This document shows, in pieces, positions 11,690 through 19,485 of a stretch of DNA of 64,000 nt. Position 1 is the first letter of the stretch; every line of letters begins with the position of its first letter. Both the position numbers and the translations under genes were made by a program. Location of the stretch: contig OX393573.1 in the NCBI GenBank assembly GCA_947652115.1, positions 11,160,481-11,224,480 on the forward strand, read 5' to 3'. Source of the stretch: Blastomussa wellsi. Taxonomy: Eukaryota; Cnidaria; Anthozoa; Scleractinia; Plerogyridae. Below the pieces are notes generated by a model that searched no databases, was not told the origin of the DNA, and was given only the letters and a program-made list of their open reading frames with translations.

Positions 11690-11760
11690 TGGGGTGGGGG
11701 GGTATCCCCCCTTTTTCATTGACCAATCAGGAACCAGCTCCTGGCCTATATAAGTGGAGA
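11690..11760 (+). promoter_or_regulatory. CCAAT/TATA promoter module of the RING locus
   Basis: Consists of a G-run/C-run hairpin-like 'gggggggtatcccccc', then GACCAATCAGGAACCAGCTC with CCAAT at 11723-11727, then CCTATATAAG with TATATAAG at 11747-11754. The first ATG of the RING gene is 31 bp beyond the TATA box. A near-identical module drives the F-box-like locus at 26437-26500. Confidence 0.8.
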
Positions 11761-11784
11761 CCTGACTTTGTTTGTTTGTTTGCG

Positions 11785-12132
11785 ATGGCATTGCCTAGAA
11801 GGAGTAGACGATTGGCAGGACTTGGACCGGAGAAAGAGCTTTACAGTGACATTTGTTTTATTTGTTTGTTGCCCCTTGATGTCGGTTCGTTGTTGAATTG
11901 TACGGTGTTGGAGTGTTGCGGCAAATTCATTCATGATAGATGTCATAAGAATTTGAGTGCTCGTCCTCGCGTGACTTGTGGACATTGCCGTAAACCAATT
12001 TTTTTTGCGTCTGACGAATCGCCTGAAGACCCTGAGGAACATGCGGAGACGGCCCTTAGACGCATTGAACTTTATCGTCGGGAGCGACTGTATCGTTCGT
12101 TCCATGCACCTGGAACTGTATCGTACAACATG
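11785..12132 (+). CDS. RING-locus exon 1: RING-type zinc finger
   Basis: ATG at 11785 follows the TATA box by about 30 bp. The 116 codons encode a basic N-terminus (PRRSRRLAG), then a RING-like C-x2-C (CFIC) near residues 31-34. A CCGKFIHDRC segment supplies Cys/His ligands and CGHC closes the finger, so spacing is RING/RING-variant-like. RING fingers usually act as E3 ubiquitin ligase modules that bind E2 enzymes; function here is inferred. The exon ends at a phase-0 donor ATG|GTGAGT (12133). The 69-nt intron to the acceptor at 12201 has no stop and is a multiple of three, so retained and spliced forms are both in frame. Confidence 0.8.
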
Positions 12133-12201
12133 GTGAGTATTTGTTGTTGTTGTGGGCGAGCGCAAAGAGTAGTGGGATTGATTGTTTTTTTTTGTTTGCA
12201 G

Positions 12202-12373
12202 ATACCTCATCCATTTGACGAGGACGTTTGGCTTAAGCTGTTAGAGATTGCTGAGCAAATAGTCAACAATAGACACTTGATTGATCGCCATCACCGCGTT
12301 GTGATCAGAGGAGAAGTGTACTCGTACCACGAGTTGGATGCGACGGATGAACTGTACATCGAGGAAATTTTAC
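12202..12373 (+). CDS. RING-locus exon 2: constant segment before variable tails
   Basis: Preceded by a pyrimidine-rich acceptor (TTTGTTTGCAG). The 57 codons have no recognised domain: acidic/hydrophobic, starting IPHPFDEDVWLKLLEIAEQI and rich in His/Asp/Glu toward the end (EVYSYHELDATDELYIEE). It ends at a phase-1 donor C|GTAGGT (12374). Reading through the donor gives one C-terminus. Splicing to any of four downstream acceptors gives others. This exon is the common hub of the array. Confidence 0.75.
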
Positions 12374-12540
12374 GTAGGTTTTTTACTTTTTATATTTTTC
12401 ATCCGCGATTTATTCGTCGTTATGGGTTTATTCGCACCGTGTGTTTTCATTTGAATTATTATTTGTTGGAGAGTGCTGCGTTTGTTTTTTGCAGTAACAT
12501 GAGTTGGTATCATTATAGTTCGGATCATATGTGGTTGTGA
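12374..12540 (+). CDS. RING-locus tail A (read-through of the phase-1 donor)
   Basis: If the donor at 12374 is not used, the frame stays open for about 54 codons to TGA at 12538-12540. The tail is aromatic- and Arg/His-rich (FTFYIFHPRFIRRYGF near its start), a composition shared with the alternative tails downstream. That similarity supports its being a real alternative C-terminus rather than intron. No domain is recognised. Confidence 0.5.
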
Positions 12541-12565
12541 TGATTTTCTTTTGTTGTTTTTTTAG

Positions 12566-12720
12566 GAAATTTTATAACTGAAGAATTGTTAATGGCAGAG
12601 AGATATTGCACTGATTTTGTTTTTGAATGTAATTATTCGGGTTGTTTTGATTTTGACTTTTACGAGTGCGATTCTGTTATTTTTTTTGAATCGTTTTATT
12701 TTCAATATCGGAGATTGTAA
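12566..12720 (+). CDS. RING-locus alternative terminal exon B
   Basis: Acceptor TTGTTTTTTTAG at 12565. Two bases complete the phase-1 codon left by exon 2, then 50 sense codons follow to TAA at 12718-12720. Composition is rich in Phe, Tyr, Asp and Glu with several cysteines (FECNYSGCFDFDFYECD). No known fold. Either other phase meets a stop within five codons, so the exon is specifically matched to the exon 2 donor. Confidence 0.7.
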
Positions 12721-12742
12721 CCGTTGTCTCTCGTTTTCTTAG

Positions 12743-12924
12743 GTGGTTTTGTGCGTCACATGTGTTTTGATAGATTTCGTACTGTGATTGACTTTGTTTG
12801 GCATAGAGAGTTTACACCGTGGTTGACTGATGAAACACAACATGAACATGTGATTGAAATGTATGATTTGCGTGTTCGTTTCGTTTCCGAAGAAGACGTG
12901 TGGGTGTATGAACGCACTCTTTGA
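12743..12924 (+). CDS. RING-locus alternative terminal exon C
   Basis: Acceptor TCGTTTTCTTAG at 12742, phase-1 compatible, then 59 codons to TGA at 12922-12924. Begins GGFVRHMCFDRFRTVIDFVW. Aromatic-rich with His/Glu. Its opening G-x-F-V/M matches those of exons D (GDFVQM) and E (GHFMNT), suggesting these exons arose by duplication. Confidence 0.72.
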
Positions 12925-12936
12925 TCTTTTTTTTAG

Positions 12937-13097
12937 GTGATTTTGTGCAAATGGTTTGCGATAGAAGATTTTCACTCGATTATTTTGATTTTCAATTCAC
13001 GTGGATGGATGGAATGAATGGATTGTTTTTTCCTGCCGATGGTCTTTTTTTCCGTTCTCTGCGTCATATTTGGCGTATTAGACCAGTTAGATTGTGA
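12937..13097 (+). CDS. RING-locus alternative terminal exon D
   Basis: Acceptor CTTTTTTTTAG at 12936, only 12 bp after the stop of exon C. It continues in phase 1 for 52 codons to TGA at 13095-13097. Starts GDFVQMVCDRRFSLDYFDFQ. Basic, Phe-rich C-terminus. Unknown fold. Confidence 0.72.
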
Positions 13098-13128
13098 GAG
13101 ACAATTTAGTTTGTTTTTTTCGTTGTAG

Positions 13129-13310
13129 GTCATTTTATGAACACTGTGTTGCTTGGAAGATTGCAGTCTTTCAATATTGTATTTGAAATTCAATACTATG
13201 ATCGATTTCGTTATATCAATTTCATTTTTGGTTTTCCTGTTTTGCCTGTTACGTTATTTTATGTTAAAATAACTTGGTACGAATGGATGCGAAGACGAGA
13301 CACGCAATAG
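13129..13310 (+). CDS. RING-locus alternative terminal exon E
   Basis: Acceptor TTTTTTTCGTTGTAG at 13128, phase-1 compatible, 59 codons to TAG at 13308-13310. Starts GHFMNTVLLGRLQSFNIVFE and ends in a basic WMRRRDTQ. Last member of the array. The convergent PLA2-like gene ends 53 bp beyond. Confidence 0.72.
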
Positions 13311-13362
13311 TAGTAGTAGTAGTTTTTTAATGAAATTGTGTAAAGTTACAACAAAGTGAAGA

Positions 13363-13704
13363 TTAAAGATGAAGTTTCAACTTAACTTGTATGATTTTTT
13401 TGACAATCCTTTCTGTTATGGTCTTGCGTCCGGGTAACTTATTGATTGCTTTTATCATTTTTTTGTCTGCTTTCCATTTGTCTTTTAGAGTCTTTGCATG
13501 ATTGTAATCGATGTCGTGTTGTTTGGCAATTCTGTCCAGTCGATTGATTCCCTTGTCACCTCGTTTCAATCTCTTGGCTAAATGAGTACCGGGTCCCATG
13601 AACTGATAACCAGGCCAATGAAATTCTATTCCGATCTTGCCTAATAACCTTTGAATGTCAAATCCTCCTCTTTTTTTCTTTGTGTTAGTCCTCGTCGTCG
13701 TCAT
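13363..13704 (-). CDS. Phospholipase A2-like viral protein (113 aa)
   Basis: After a basic start (KKKRGGFD, residues 9-16) comes the parvovirus-VP1-type PLA2 signature: a calcium-loop-like GYQFMGPGT (residues 32-40) and the catalytic-pair-like QHDIDY with H63 and D64. The enzyme family hydrolyses phospholipid ester bonds; in parvoviruses it helps particles leave endosomes, and PLA2-like genes are also known in adintoviruses. The C-terminal half is lysine-rich. The RGG after the basic stretch may be an adenain-type processing site. It overlaps its upstream neighbour by 20 bp and is last in the late cluster. A leftward ATTAAA near 13330 may be its poly(A) signal. Confidence 0.82.
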   Translation of the reverse strand: MTTTRTNTKKKRGGFDIQRLLGKIGIEFHWPGYQFMGPGTHLAKRLKRGDKGINRLDRIAKQHDIDYNHAKTLKDKWKADKKMIKAINKLPGRKTITERIVKKIIQVKLKLHL

Positions 13705-14359
13705 CGTCGTCGTAGTCTAAGGGTCTGCGTAGTTTTTTTCCTTTGGCCCAATCTTGCCAACCAGGTCCAGGTTTTAACTTTTCTGCTTCGGTTTTTCTTT
13801 TTCTTCTTCTTTTTGGCGGCTCTTCATCCTCCTCCTCCTCATCATCCTCGTCGTCGTCGTCGTATGCGGTGGCTGCCTTTGTACTTAGTTTTTCTTTTAT
13901 TTTTTCGAATCTTTTTTTCAATTCTTTTGCTTTTTTTGTTATTGCAGGCACGGGAGTGGAAGGTTCCATTTTTGGTTCCTTTTTTGGTTCCTTTTTGATT
14001 GCTTGTACAGTAGGTGTTTTCTTTGTGCTTTTGATGACTTGTTTCAGTAGGTTTTCTAAAGGGGTGTATAACAAGGCGTCTTCGTCGTCGTCGTCATCTT
14101 CCCCTGTGACTGATGCGGGTCCCGCCCGCAAAGGACCTTGTCTGATTTTTTTGGTTAATCGTCCTATTTCTCTTGCCATTGGTTTGATTTTTTTGACTGC
14201 GATAGCTGGAGGAATGCGTTTGGATTGAGAGATGAGTTGTTTTTCTGCGGACATGCGAGCCGCTTTTTTTAACAGAGCACTCTCTGTCAATTTGCCTTTG
14301 TAATGATCCGTTAGTTTATCCATCTCGTTGGCAGGCACCATTATTACTTCTTCCGTCAT
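13685..14359 (-). CDS. Charged late-cluster protein (224 aa), unknown
   Basis: Not recognised as a named family. The N-terminal 70 residues look ordered (MDKLTDHYKGKLTESALLKK). The middle has KKEPKKEPKMEP repeats and an acidic DDDDDED tract. A second long acidic block is followed by a nuclear-localisation-like PPKRRRKRK and GPGWQDWAKGKK near the end. Such alternation suggests a nucleic-acid or capsid-interior protein, which is an inference. Its start overlaps the coiled-coil gene at 14316 by 44 bp. The serine-rich rightward frames opposite are composition shadows. Confidence 0.7.
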   Translation of the reverse strand: MTEEVIMVPANEMDKLTDHYKGKLTESALLKKAARMSAEKQLISQSKRIPPAIAVKKIKPMAREIGRLTKKIRQGPLRAGPASVTGEDDDDDEDALLYTPLENLLKQVIKSTKKTPTVQAIKKEPKKEPKMEPSTPVPAITKKAKELKKRFEKIKEKLSTKAATAYDDDDEDDEEEEDEEPPKRRRKRKTEAEKLKPGPGWQDWAKGKKLRRPLDYDDDDDDED

Positions 14360-14708
14360 TTTCGTAGTGTTGCTTTAATAAGTCCTCGTAACAGGTTTGC
14401 CAGTGGATTGCTTCTTCCTCCAAGTCTTTGATTTCTTTCTTCCAATTTCGTCTTGCTTCGTTGCACTCGTTGCACGAAGTGATCGTTTTGCCTGGTGGTG
14501 TGTTGACTCTTATATCTTGGCAGGTCAGGCACGTCCTTTCGTCGTTGTATTTGTATGCCAAATGCTCTTGCAAGAGTTTGTCGTGGGTTTTATGGCAATG
14601 CTCGATCGTTTCTTGCAATTCCACGTTCCTGTCATTGGCTTCTTTCAATAATTTGACGAGCATGGTGTTGGTTTCGTGTAACGCGCTTATCCTTTTTTGC
14701 ATCGACAT
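14316..14708 (-). CDS. Coiled-coil protein with paired CxxC motifs (130 aa)
   Basis: Residues 1-55 form a strong heptad-like helix (LHETNTMLVKLLKEANDRNV). Then come CLTC and CNEC spaced by about 19 residues, which could bind one zinc ion, and another helix. Function unknown. It overlaps the conserved basic gene upstream by 22 bp and the charged protein downstream by 44 bp, so it lies inside the tight leftward late cluster. Confidence 0.7.
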   Translation of the reverse strand: MSMQKRISALHETNTMLVKLLKEANDRNVELQETIEHCHKTHDKLLQEHLAYKYNDERTCLTCQDIRVNTPPGKTITSCNECNEARRNWKKEIKDLEEEAIHWQTCYEDLLKQHYENDGRSNNGACQRDG

Positions 14709-15013
14709 GCTTTGAAAGTGTCTCGTAAACCTGACCAGAATCCTTCTCCCGTTTGATTTAGCAGATGTTCTCTTCGTCGCTTCACCGAGTTTTTGCGTTT
14801 CCCTATTTCTCGCAACTTTGTTTTATACCTTCCCAGTTTCTTGACCAGTGAGGGTGACACGGGAATGTTCTTTTTTAGGAGATTCAAGACCATTTCGCTG
14901 ACAGCGTTGATTTGATCTGAATTGGCGTGCGTTAACATATCTTGCCGTTTGTATCGATTGCTTTCGTTGAGTATGCTTTCCAAGAAAGGTCTTTGACGTA
15001 TAATCCTCTTCAT
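14687..15013 (-). CDS. Small basic protein conserved in Polintons (108 aa)
   Basis: The pattern FLESIL...INAVSEMVLNLLKKNIPVSPSL, then LGRYKTKLREIGKRKNSVK, then a near-terminal LLNQTGEGFW resembles a small protein seen repeatedly next to capsid genes in Polinton/adintovirus elements. Its role is not established as far as I know. ATG 15013 overlaps the stop of the preceding gene as ATGA. I chose this start because the three codons upstream begin with GTG. Confidence 0.7.
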   Translation of the reverse strand: MKRIIRQRPFLESILNESNRYKRQDMLTHANSDQINAVSEMVLNLLKKNIPVSPSLVKKLGRYKTKLREIGKRKNSVKRRREHLLNQTGEGFWSGLRDTFKACRCKKG

Positions 15014-15201
15014 ACTTCCCACGGTGCTGCGCGTCGATTATAACTGCCAGTGACGCCTAATGCTCCCATCCTCTTATACCTTTTGTCTTTTCCTAATTTG
15101 TAACCTATTTTGGCTGCGCTTGCGAGTATGGATAGTAGTCCTCCTCCGCGCTGCTTTTTCTTCCTTCTTCTTCTTCTTTTTGGTTTGTTTGCTCTCTTCA
15201 T
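15010..15201 (-). CDS. Basic QRGG core-type peptide precursor (63 aa)
   Basis: An N-terminal arginine/lysine block (residues 8-17) runs into QRGGGLLSILASAAKIGYK. This arrangement, with a basic segment followed by a diglycine cleavage-like site and a small amphipathic helix, recalls adenovirus core/mu precursors cut by the adenain protease. Homology cannot be confirmed by eye. It overlaps both neighbours by 4 bp (ATGA). Confidence 0.7.
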   Translation of the reverse strand: MKRANKPKRRRRRKKKQRGGGLLSILASAAKIGYKLGKDKRYKRMGALGVTGSYNRRAAPWEV

Positions 15202-15410
15202 CGTCGTCGTCGTCGTCGTCTTCGGGTTTGAGATGTCAATCCTTTTCTCACACCGTGATCCACTGCACCTTGCAAGGCACCTAACGCTGCTGACTTTGCT
15301 AATGCTTTACCTCCACTGATCAAAACTGGAAGAAGTGATGCTAGCGCTGATGCACCTCCTCGTTGACTTATTCTTCGTCTTCTTCTTCTTCGCACTGTCC
15401 GTCTGGCCAT
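15198..15410 (-). CDS. Basic QRGG core-type protein (70 aa)
   Basis: Starting from ATG 15410, the order is a poly-arginine N-terminus, QRGGASALASLLPVLISGGK, an alanine-rich amphipathic helix (KSAALGALQGAVDHG) and a C-terminal arginine run. This is the same layout as its downstream neighbour, so the two may be duplicates or parallel core proteins. A longer frame extends to 15494 through the upstream gene's coding region, but the shorter start gives a natural basic N-terminus. Likely DNA- or membrane-associated virion component (inference). Confidence 0.68.
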   Translation of the reverse strand: MARRTVRRRRRRRISQRGGASALASLLPVLISGGKALAKSAALGALQGAVDHGVRKGLTSQTRRRRRRRR

Positions 15411-15898
15411 CGCGACATGAACTGATGCTCGTGTTGTTGTGGGCATGCTTTTATGCTCTCTCGGAAGTTGCGACGTTCGTAGTCTCTCACGCATTTGTCT
15501 GAGACGGGTGGAGCAAAATCCGTGATCGTGTCGTCTAGGATTTGCATCTTGATCAAGAATCCGTCCAATTCATCTATCTTGAGACCGCGTGCGTAGGTTC
15601 TCAATTCGATCAACGTTTTGTCGTAGGTGGTGTAAGCGAAACGACACATGTCGACTTTGAAAGAAAACTTTTTGAAATCATTCCATCCTTTGATTATGGT
15701 GCCTGCTGCCGACAAACACGCGGTCACGATGGTGTTTTGCAATACGGATCCGACGACTATCCCTGCTGCCACGACGAGCAAAGCCAATCCGTTCAAACAT
15801 GCGTGATACCATTTGAAATGATAAAACATTTGTCGATGACACCACCACTGCTTGTGGTAAAAAGCAAATAATTCATCCAACTTGCGAGATACTTCCAT
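15368..15898 (-). CDS. Two-segment membrane protein (176 aa)
   Basis: Two adjacent hydrophobic segments at about residues 34-50 (LNGLALLVVAAGIVVG) and 55-70 (TIVTACLSAAGTIIKG) are flanked by Trp/His-rich and helical regions. The layout resembles SLATT-type two-helix membrane proteins, but this is a weak resemblance. An acidic tail ends the protein. It may be a virion or host-membrane protein. ATG 15898 lies 3 bp from the stop of the upstream gene. Confidence 0.65.
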   Translation of the reverse strand: MEVSRKLDELFAFYHKQWWCHRQMFYHFKWYHACLNGLALLVVAAGIVVGSVLQNTIVTACLSAAGTIIKGWNDFKKFSFKVDMCRFAYTTYDKTLIELRTYARGLKIDELDGFLIKMQILDDTITDFAPPVSDKCVRDYERRNFRESIKACPQQHEHQFMSRWPDGQCEEEEDEE

Positions 15899-15901
15899 GT
15901 T

Positions 15902-16567
15902 TCAATTGCTGACTCTCGTCGAAGTGCGACGTACGGCAGGTCTACCTCCGTCTTTGTATGTTGTTGTTATGGTATTGGTGGTTGTGATACCCGCGATTCT
16001 TCTTCCAGAAGCAGTTTGTTGTTGATCGTTGAGTAAAATCTGCAATTGTCTTTGTAAATCGTCTTGATCCATTCTTGTTACTCTGCGTGGAGCATCTGGT
16101 GAAGCAAGTGATGAAGGTGGTGTGCTGCTGACGTCACTACCTCTTCTGTTGCGTGGTGTTTTACCAATGCTTCTCAAATATCGTCTGCTGGGTGGAGGTT
16201 GTGATGGGCGTCTTGGAGTTGTTGTTTTGTAAGCTGCGGTTGTTGTTCTTCTGCCAGTGGGAGTTCGTGGAGCCGGCGAGGTGCTGCTTCCTACACCCAC
16301 TGAAGTTCTTGACACATCGGACGATCGAGGTGTGGATGTACCTACACCTGGTGCTGCTGGTGCAGCTGGTGCTGGTTGTCCGATTGCTTCGGCAAGCGTT
16401 TGATTGAAAGGTGATAACTCCGAGAGGATATCTGAAGCATCCAAGATTTGTTGCGGATCGAGTTCGAATTGCTGCAGAATCCCCGAATCGCTACCGAGGG
16501 GTGATGTATCCATCATGGCCAGTTGAATGAGATCGGGTGAACTTCCTACTCCGATGTTGCTGGCCAT
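15902..16567 (-). CDS. Low-complexity Ser/Thr/Pro-rich late protein (221 aa)
   Basis: The first 60 residues are ordered and acidic (ILDASDILSELSPFNQTLAE). They are followed by a long disordered stretch rich in T, S, P and R, and a conserved-looking end with TTTNTITTTYKDGGRPAVRR. The C-terminal pattern is of a kind seen in other Polinton late genes. Function unknown; a capsid-linked scaffold or tegument role is only a guess. It overlaps the gene upstream by 77 bp. Confidence 0.65.
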   Translation of the reverse strand: MASNIGVGSSPDLIQLAMMDTSPLGSDSGILQQFELDPQQILDASDILSELSPFNQTLAEAIGQPAPAAPAAPGVGTSTPRSSDVSRTSVGVGSSTSPAPRTPTGRRTTTAAYKTTTPRRPSQPPPSRRYLRSIGKTPRNRRGSDVSSTPPSSLASPDAPRRVTRMDQDDLQRQLQILLNDQQQTASGRRIAGITTTNTITTTYKDGGRPAVRRTSTRVSN

Positions 16568-16829
16568 ATTTTTTTACTGCTGGCTTTTTTGTTGTCCACG
16601 GGTGACGTTTGGCTCTCTCTTCCAACGTTTGAATTAATTCTCTGAAGTACGTCTCGTTATATGCAGTTACGATATCCCACACTTGTTCCCGCGTTTTACA
16701 GTTTTCTACTATTCGTTTCATGGTGTCGTGATCTTCTTGTATCAATTTTTCCGTGATGAATTCGTCATTGGCCATCTTGTGTAATTCTTTTCGGCACAAG
16801 TACCGAAATCTATTCCATTCACGAGTCAT
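16491..16829 (-). CDS. Small helical late protein (112 aa), unknown
   Basis: The first 85 residues are mostly helical and charged (EKLIQEDHDTMKRIVENCK). The basic tail lies in the overlap with the next gene. The start overlaps the ATPase stop by 11 bp. It sits directly after the packaging ATPase, as small proteins of unknown role often do in Polintons. No motif recognised. Confidence 0.62.
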   Translation of the reverse strand: MTREWNRFRYLCRKELHKMANDEFITEKLIQEDHDTMKRIVENCKTREQVWDIVTAYNETYFRELIQTLEERAKRHPWTTKKPAVKKYGQQHRSRKFTRSHSTGHDGYITPR

Positions 16830-17475
16830 TGTTGAACTGATAACATCGCATGTATCCTTCTTCTTTTAACAAGTGACTCATGATGCGACAATCGTCTGGG
16901 CTGGCAGGATGTAAATCTAACATCATGTATCCAAACGGTCGATCTGTCACGCGTCTGAATCGTTCTTGTACCTCTTTCCAGCGTGTAGGAAAAGATTGAA
17001 GTAATAGATTCCGGAACCCTAATTGATCACGAGGATTTTTGAAAGCCACGATGTAATGTACATTGCGTGAAATGCTCTTTGCGTATTTTCCAGGAGGGAA
17101 CATGTCTTGACATAAGTATATTACCGTGATGTTTCGATGATGGGAATGTTTTGTGAACAAATCCAATACGCGTTTGTCGTTTCCTCCTTCTTCCATCAAA
17201 TCGTCCATCACGAGTACACCTCCTTTTGGAAACCATTTTCGTAAATCCACCGAATCGGGTATTCCTTCGTGAAACGCAATTCCTTGTTTTTTCATCTTGT
17301 TGAATCCGTCTTGCCACGCACCGTAACAATAATGAATCCTGTCGGGAGATTTTTCGAACAGGTTTCGATTGTTTGTCAGAAGTTTACTGGTGAACACTGT
17401 TTTTCCACATCCTGAAGGTCCGACGATCAATATGCTGGAAGGGGTGCGAAATCTAAATGCCTCTCGTTGTTCCAT
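16819..17475 (-). CDS. FtsK/HerA-type genome packaging ATPase (218 aa)
   Basis: Walker A GPSGCGKT occupies residues 19-26 and Walker B VLVMDD residues 87-92. A sensor-like glutamine follows in TVIYLCQDMF. The length and order fit the A32-like packaging ATPases of Polintons and adintoviruses, which pump DNA into the preformed capsid. The conserved FKNPRDQLGFRNL segment is also typical. It lies next to the protease and capsid genes. The 55-bp gap upstream holds the AATAAA of the protease/capsid unit and a TATA-like TTAATATATG. Confidence 0.92.
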   Translation of the reverse strand: MEQREAFRFRTPSSILIVGPSGCGKTVFTSKLLTNNRNLFEKSPDRIHYCYGAWQDGFNKMKKQGIAFHEGIPDSVDLRKWFPKGGVLVMDDLMEEGGNDKRVLDLFTKHSHHRNITVIYLCQDMFPPGKYAKSISRNVHYIVAFKNPRDQLGFRNLLLQSFPTRWKEVQERFRRVTDRPFGYMMLDLHPASPDDCRIMSHLLKEEGYMRCYQFNNDS

Positions 17476-17524
17476 CGTCTCACAATGAAAAAGTGCAAAA
17501 ACGCGTTTGTGTTAATATATGTAT

Positions 17525-17530
17525 TTTATT
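17525..17530 (-). terminator. Poly(A) signal AATAAA directly after the protease stop
   Basis: Read leftward, the protease stop TGA is immediately followed by AATAAA. It probably ends the capsid/protease transcript just before the ATPase gene, whose own promoter may lie in the same 55 bp. Confidence 0.65.
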
Positions 17531-18100
17531 TCACAACAAATCTCTTACACCGCTTCCGCGGGAACTGATGCCATTTTGTTTAAAGGGTCTTTTGCAGACT
17601 TCGTGCCATTTCAGTTGTTTGACAATCAAAGCTTTTAACATTTGACCCACTTTGTGATCGTTGGCGACGTAATCGTGTTTCGAAAATTGATTCACAAATT
17701 CTTGCATGGTTTTTCCCCTGGCTTTGGCTTTCAAATACATCAAGGCGTAATCGCCACAACTTTGACTGAAAGGGGACTGTAAACTTTGTTTATTGTTTAT
17801 TACGTATTTCCAATGTTTGTCTAGCCATGCTTGTATGGGTTGTGTGGTGCGATAACTGTTCAATGGTAAAGCGTAACTGTCCATCACTTCGCACACGTTT
17901 CCTTTGGTCCATATACTTATCCAATGTCGACCTGGTTTGTCCTGCGGATCTGTGTTTACGATGTAACCTTGTGAAATGTCTTTGCGTGGTTTCTTGGGTA
18001 AGAGATCGCAAGCTACTGTCCCGTGGAAGTAGGGTTTGAGGATGGGATCGGTTTCGGCCAAATGATCCAATTGAACGTTGTTCAAAGTGACCCTTTCCAT
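17531..18100 (-). CDS. Adenain-like cysteine protease (189 aa)
   Basis: Catalytic residues in adenovirus-protease order: H59 in GRHWISIW, D74 in EVMDSY, Q108 and C115 in SPFSQSCGDYALMYL. The 7-residue Q-to-C spacing matches adenain. The enzyme matures capsid and core precursors, probably at diglycine sites, and several neighbours carry QRGG motifs. The ATG shares its A with the capsid stop (TGATG). An upstream TTG would add one residue only. Confidence 0.93.
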   Translation of the reverse strand: MERVTLNNVQLDHLAETDPILKPYFHGTVACDLLPKKPRKDISQGYIVNTDPQDKPGRHWISIWTKGNVCEVMDSYALPLNSYRTTQPIQAWLDKHWKYVINNKQSLQSPFSQSCGDYALMYLKAKARGKTMQEFVNQFSKHDYVANDHKVGQMLKALIVKQLKWHEVCKRPFKQNGISSRGSGVRDLL

Positions 18101-19485
18101 CAACGTTGATACACGTTGTACAATACTGCTTTGTTGTCGTCGATCTCCAACAGTTCCTCAAATTCTCCGTAGAGAATGATGGTGATGTTGTTTGCGAGTG
18201 GGGCTCCGAAATTCAGGATCACTTGTACATCACCGCTCTGCTTGGGATTCAACACTGGACTGTCCAAACATCCGTTGGCCGTGTTATCAAATACAAATAA
18301 CGTGCAGTTTTTGCCCTGTCCCCATTCTGCTTCCCTCACCATATTTCCTTTCTGTTTGCATAGACATCCTGTGGCTTGTAGAAATCTGAAGTAACCTCTC
18401 AAATCGCGGGTGCTGTCGTTGTGAATCAATTCCAAGGTCTCGTAGGGATATTCTTCTCCTCTCACCAATTGACGGATGTTACTCAATGCAAACTTTTGAA
18501 AACTGAATGGATTATTTGCGTAGGTGCCGGTGAATGCAGTTGACAATACCATTCCCACGATGAGTCGGTTGGGTACTCTGTTCTGGAACAGATTGATGCA
18601 TTCATAGTGTTGCTGACCTGCTTGCACGTTGAAGGTCCTTATTTCTCCTCGTACTGTGGGGTAAGTCACGGGTCTCCTGGTCTGTCTTTGTTTTTGTTCC
18701 AATTCCAGGTACACGGATGGATTGAGTCTCATTTGACAAAGGTACAGTCTCACTTTGACGTCATCGCTGTTGAGTCGTACATTCACACCTAGTCCGTTCA
18801 TGAACACCGTGGGAGAATTGAAATACAACTGGATCTGCATTTGCACTCCCGGCACCAATGCTTTGCTCATGTGAAATATTTCGATGTTGGGTGTGAAGCG
18901 TAACACGTGTGTGTTACCTCCTGCATATTTGGTCAGTTCGGCTTTCATGGCTAGCACTGCTTCTTTCTGGGTGGCAGACAGAGCTGTGTAATTGGCATGG
19001 GGTGTAGCGCTGTCCAGGTTGTTGGCCGTCAGGGTAGCAGCACAATCAATGGCATTGTACCACCCTTGGGGTTTCAAGATCGTTTCTCCGTCATCTCTGT
19101 CATAATTCAACAAGGTTTCCAAGTAAGCCTTGTAATGATACGTGTCGGTCTGAGGACTGATCAAAGTTGAATTGAGTTTCATGTTGATCTGCTTGAACAG
19201 AGTATGGGCAAAGTTATTGGCTGGGAACATGTTTTCGGCAGCCACCAAATTATCTCCATTGACTTTCTTTAGACTCAATTCCAATTCGAAGTAACTGCGA
19301 CTCAAATCGATGTAATCCTCTTGAGGTTCTATCTGAAATTCGACGGGGTTGATGCCTGTGGTGAACGTCTGAACAGGAACGTAACGTTTACTGGAGATGC
19401 TGACATCTGTAGGAGGTACTCGGAAGAGATTCAATGCAGGATTTTTCACTCCGGCCGAACCGGTCAATGGGACGAGATCAGTCAT
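18100..19485 (-). CDS. Major capsid protein, double jelly-roll (461 aa)
   Basis: Recognised by position, by length (about 460 aa is usual) and by Polinton capsid patterns. These include an N-terminal FTTGINPVEFQIEPQEDYID, a DLSRSYFELELSLKK beta strand and the conserved HFINSPTV-like LYFNSPTVFMNGLG near the middle, plus IILYGEFEELLEID near the end. Proteins of this family form pseudo-hexameric capsomers of an icosahedral shell. It overlaps the small upstream QRGG gene by ATGA and the protease by TGATG. The presence of this gene makes the element potentially virion-forming. Confidence 0.9.
   Translation of the reverse strand: MTDLVPLTGSAGVKNPALNLFRVPPTDVSISSKRYVPVQTFTTGINPVEFQIEPQEDYIDLSRSYFELELSLKKVNGDNLVAAENMFPANNFAHTLFKQINMKLNSTLISPQTDTYHYKAYLETLLNYDRDDGETILKPQGWYNAIDCAATLTANNLDSATPHANYTALSATQKEAVLAMKAELTKYAGGNTHVLRFTPNIEIFHMSKALVPGVQMQIQLYFNSPTVFMNGLGVNVRLNSDDVKVRLYLCQMRLNPSVYLELEQKQRQTRRPVTYPTVRGEIRTFNVQAGQQHYECINLFQNRVPNRLIVGMVLSTAFTGTYANNPFSFQKFALSNIRQLVRGEEYPYETLELIHNDSTRDLRGYFRFLQATGCLCKQKGNMVREAEWGQGKNCTLFVFDNTANGCLDSPVLNPKQSGDVQVILNFGAPLANNITIILYGEFEELLEIDDNKAVLYNVYQR

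Noticed and set aside
12492..12500. Acceptor-like TTTTTTGCAG before TAACATGAG as another RING tail
   Set aside because: In the phase set by exon 2 it gives two codons and a stop, so at best it truncates the protein.
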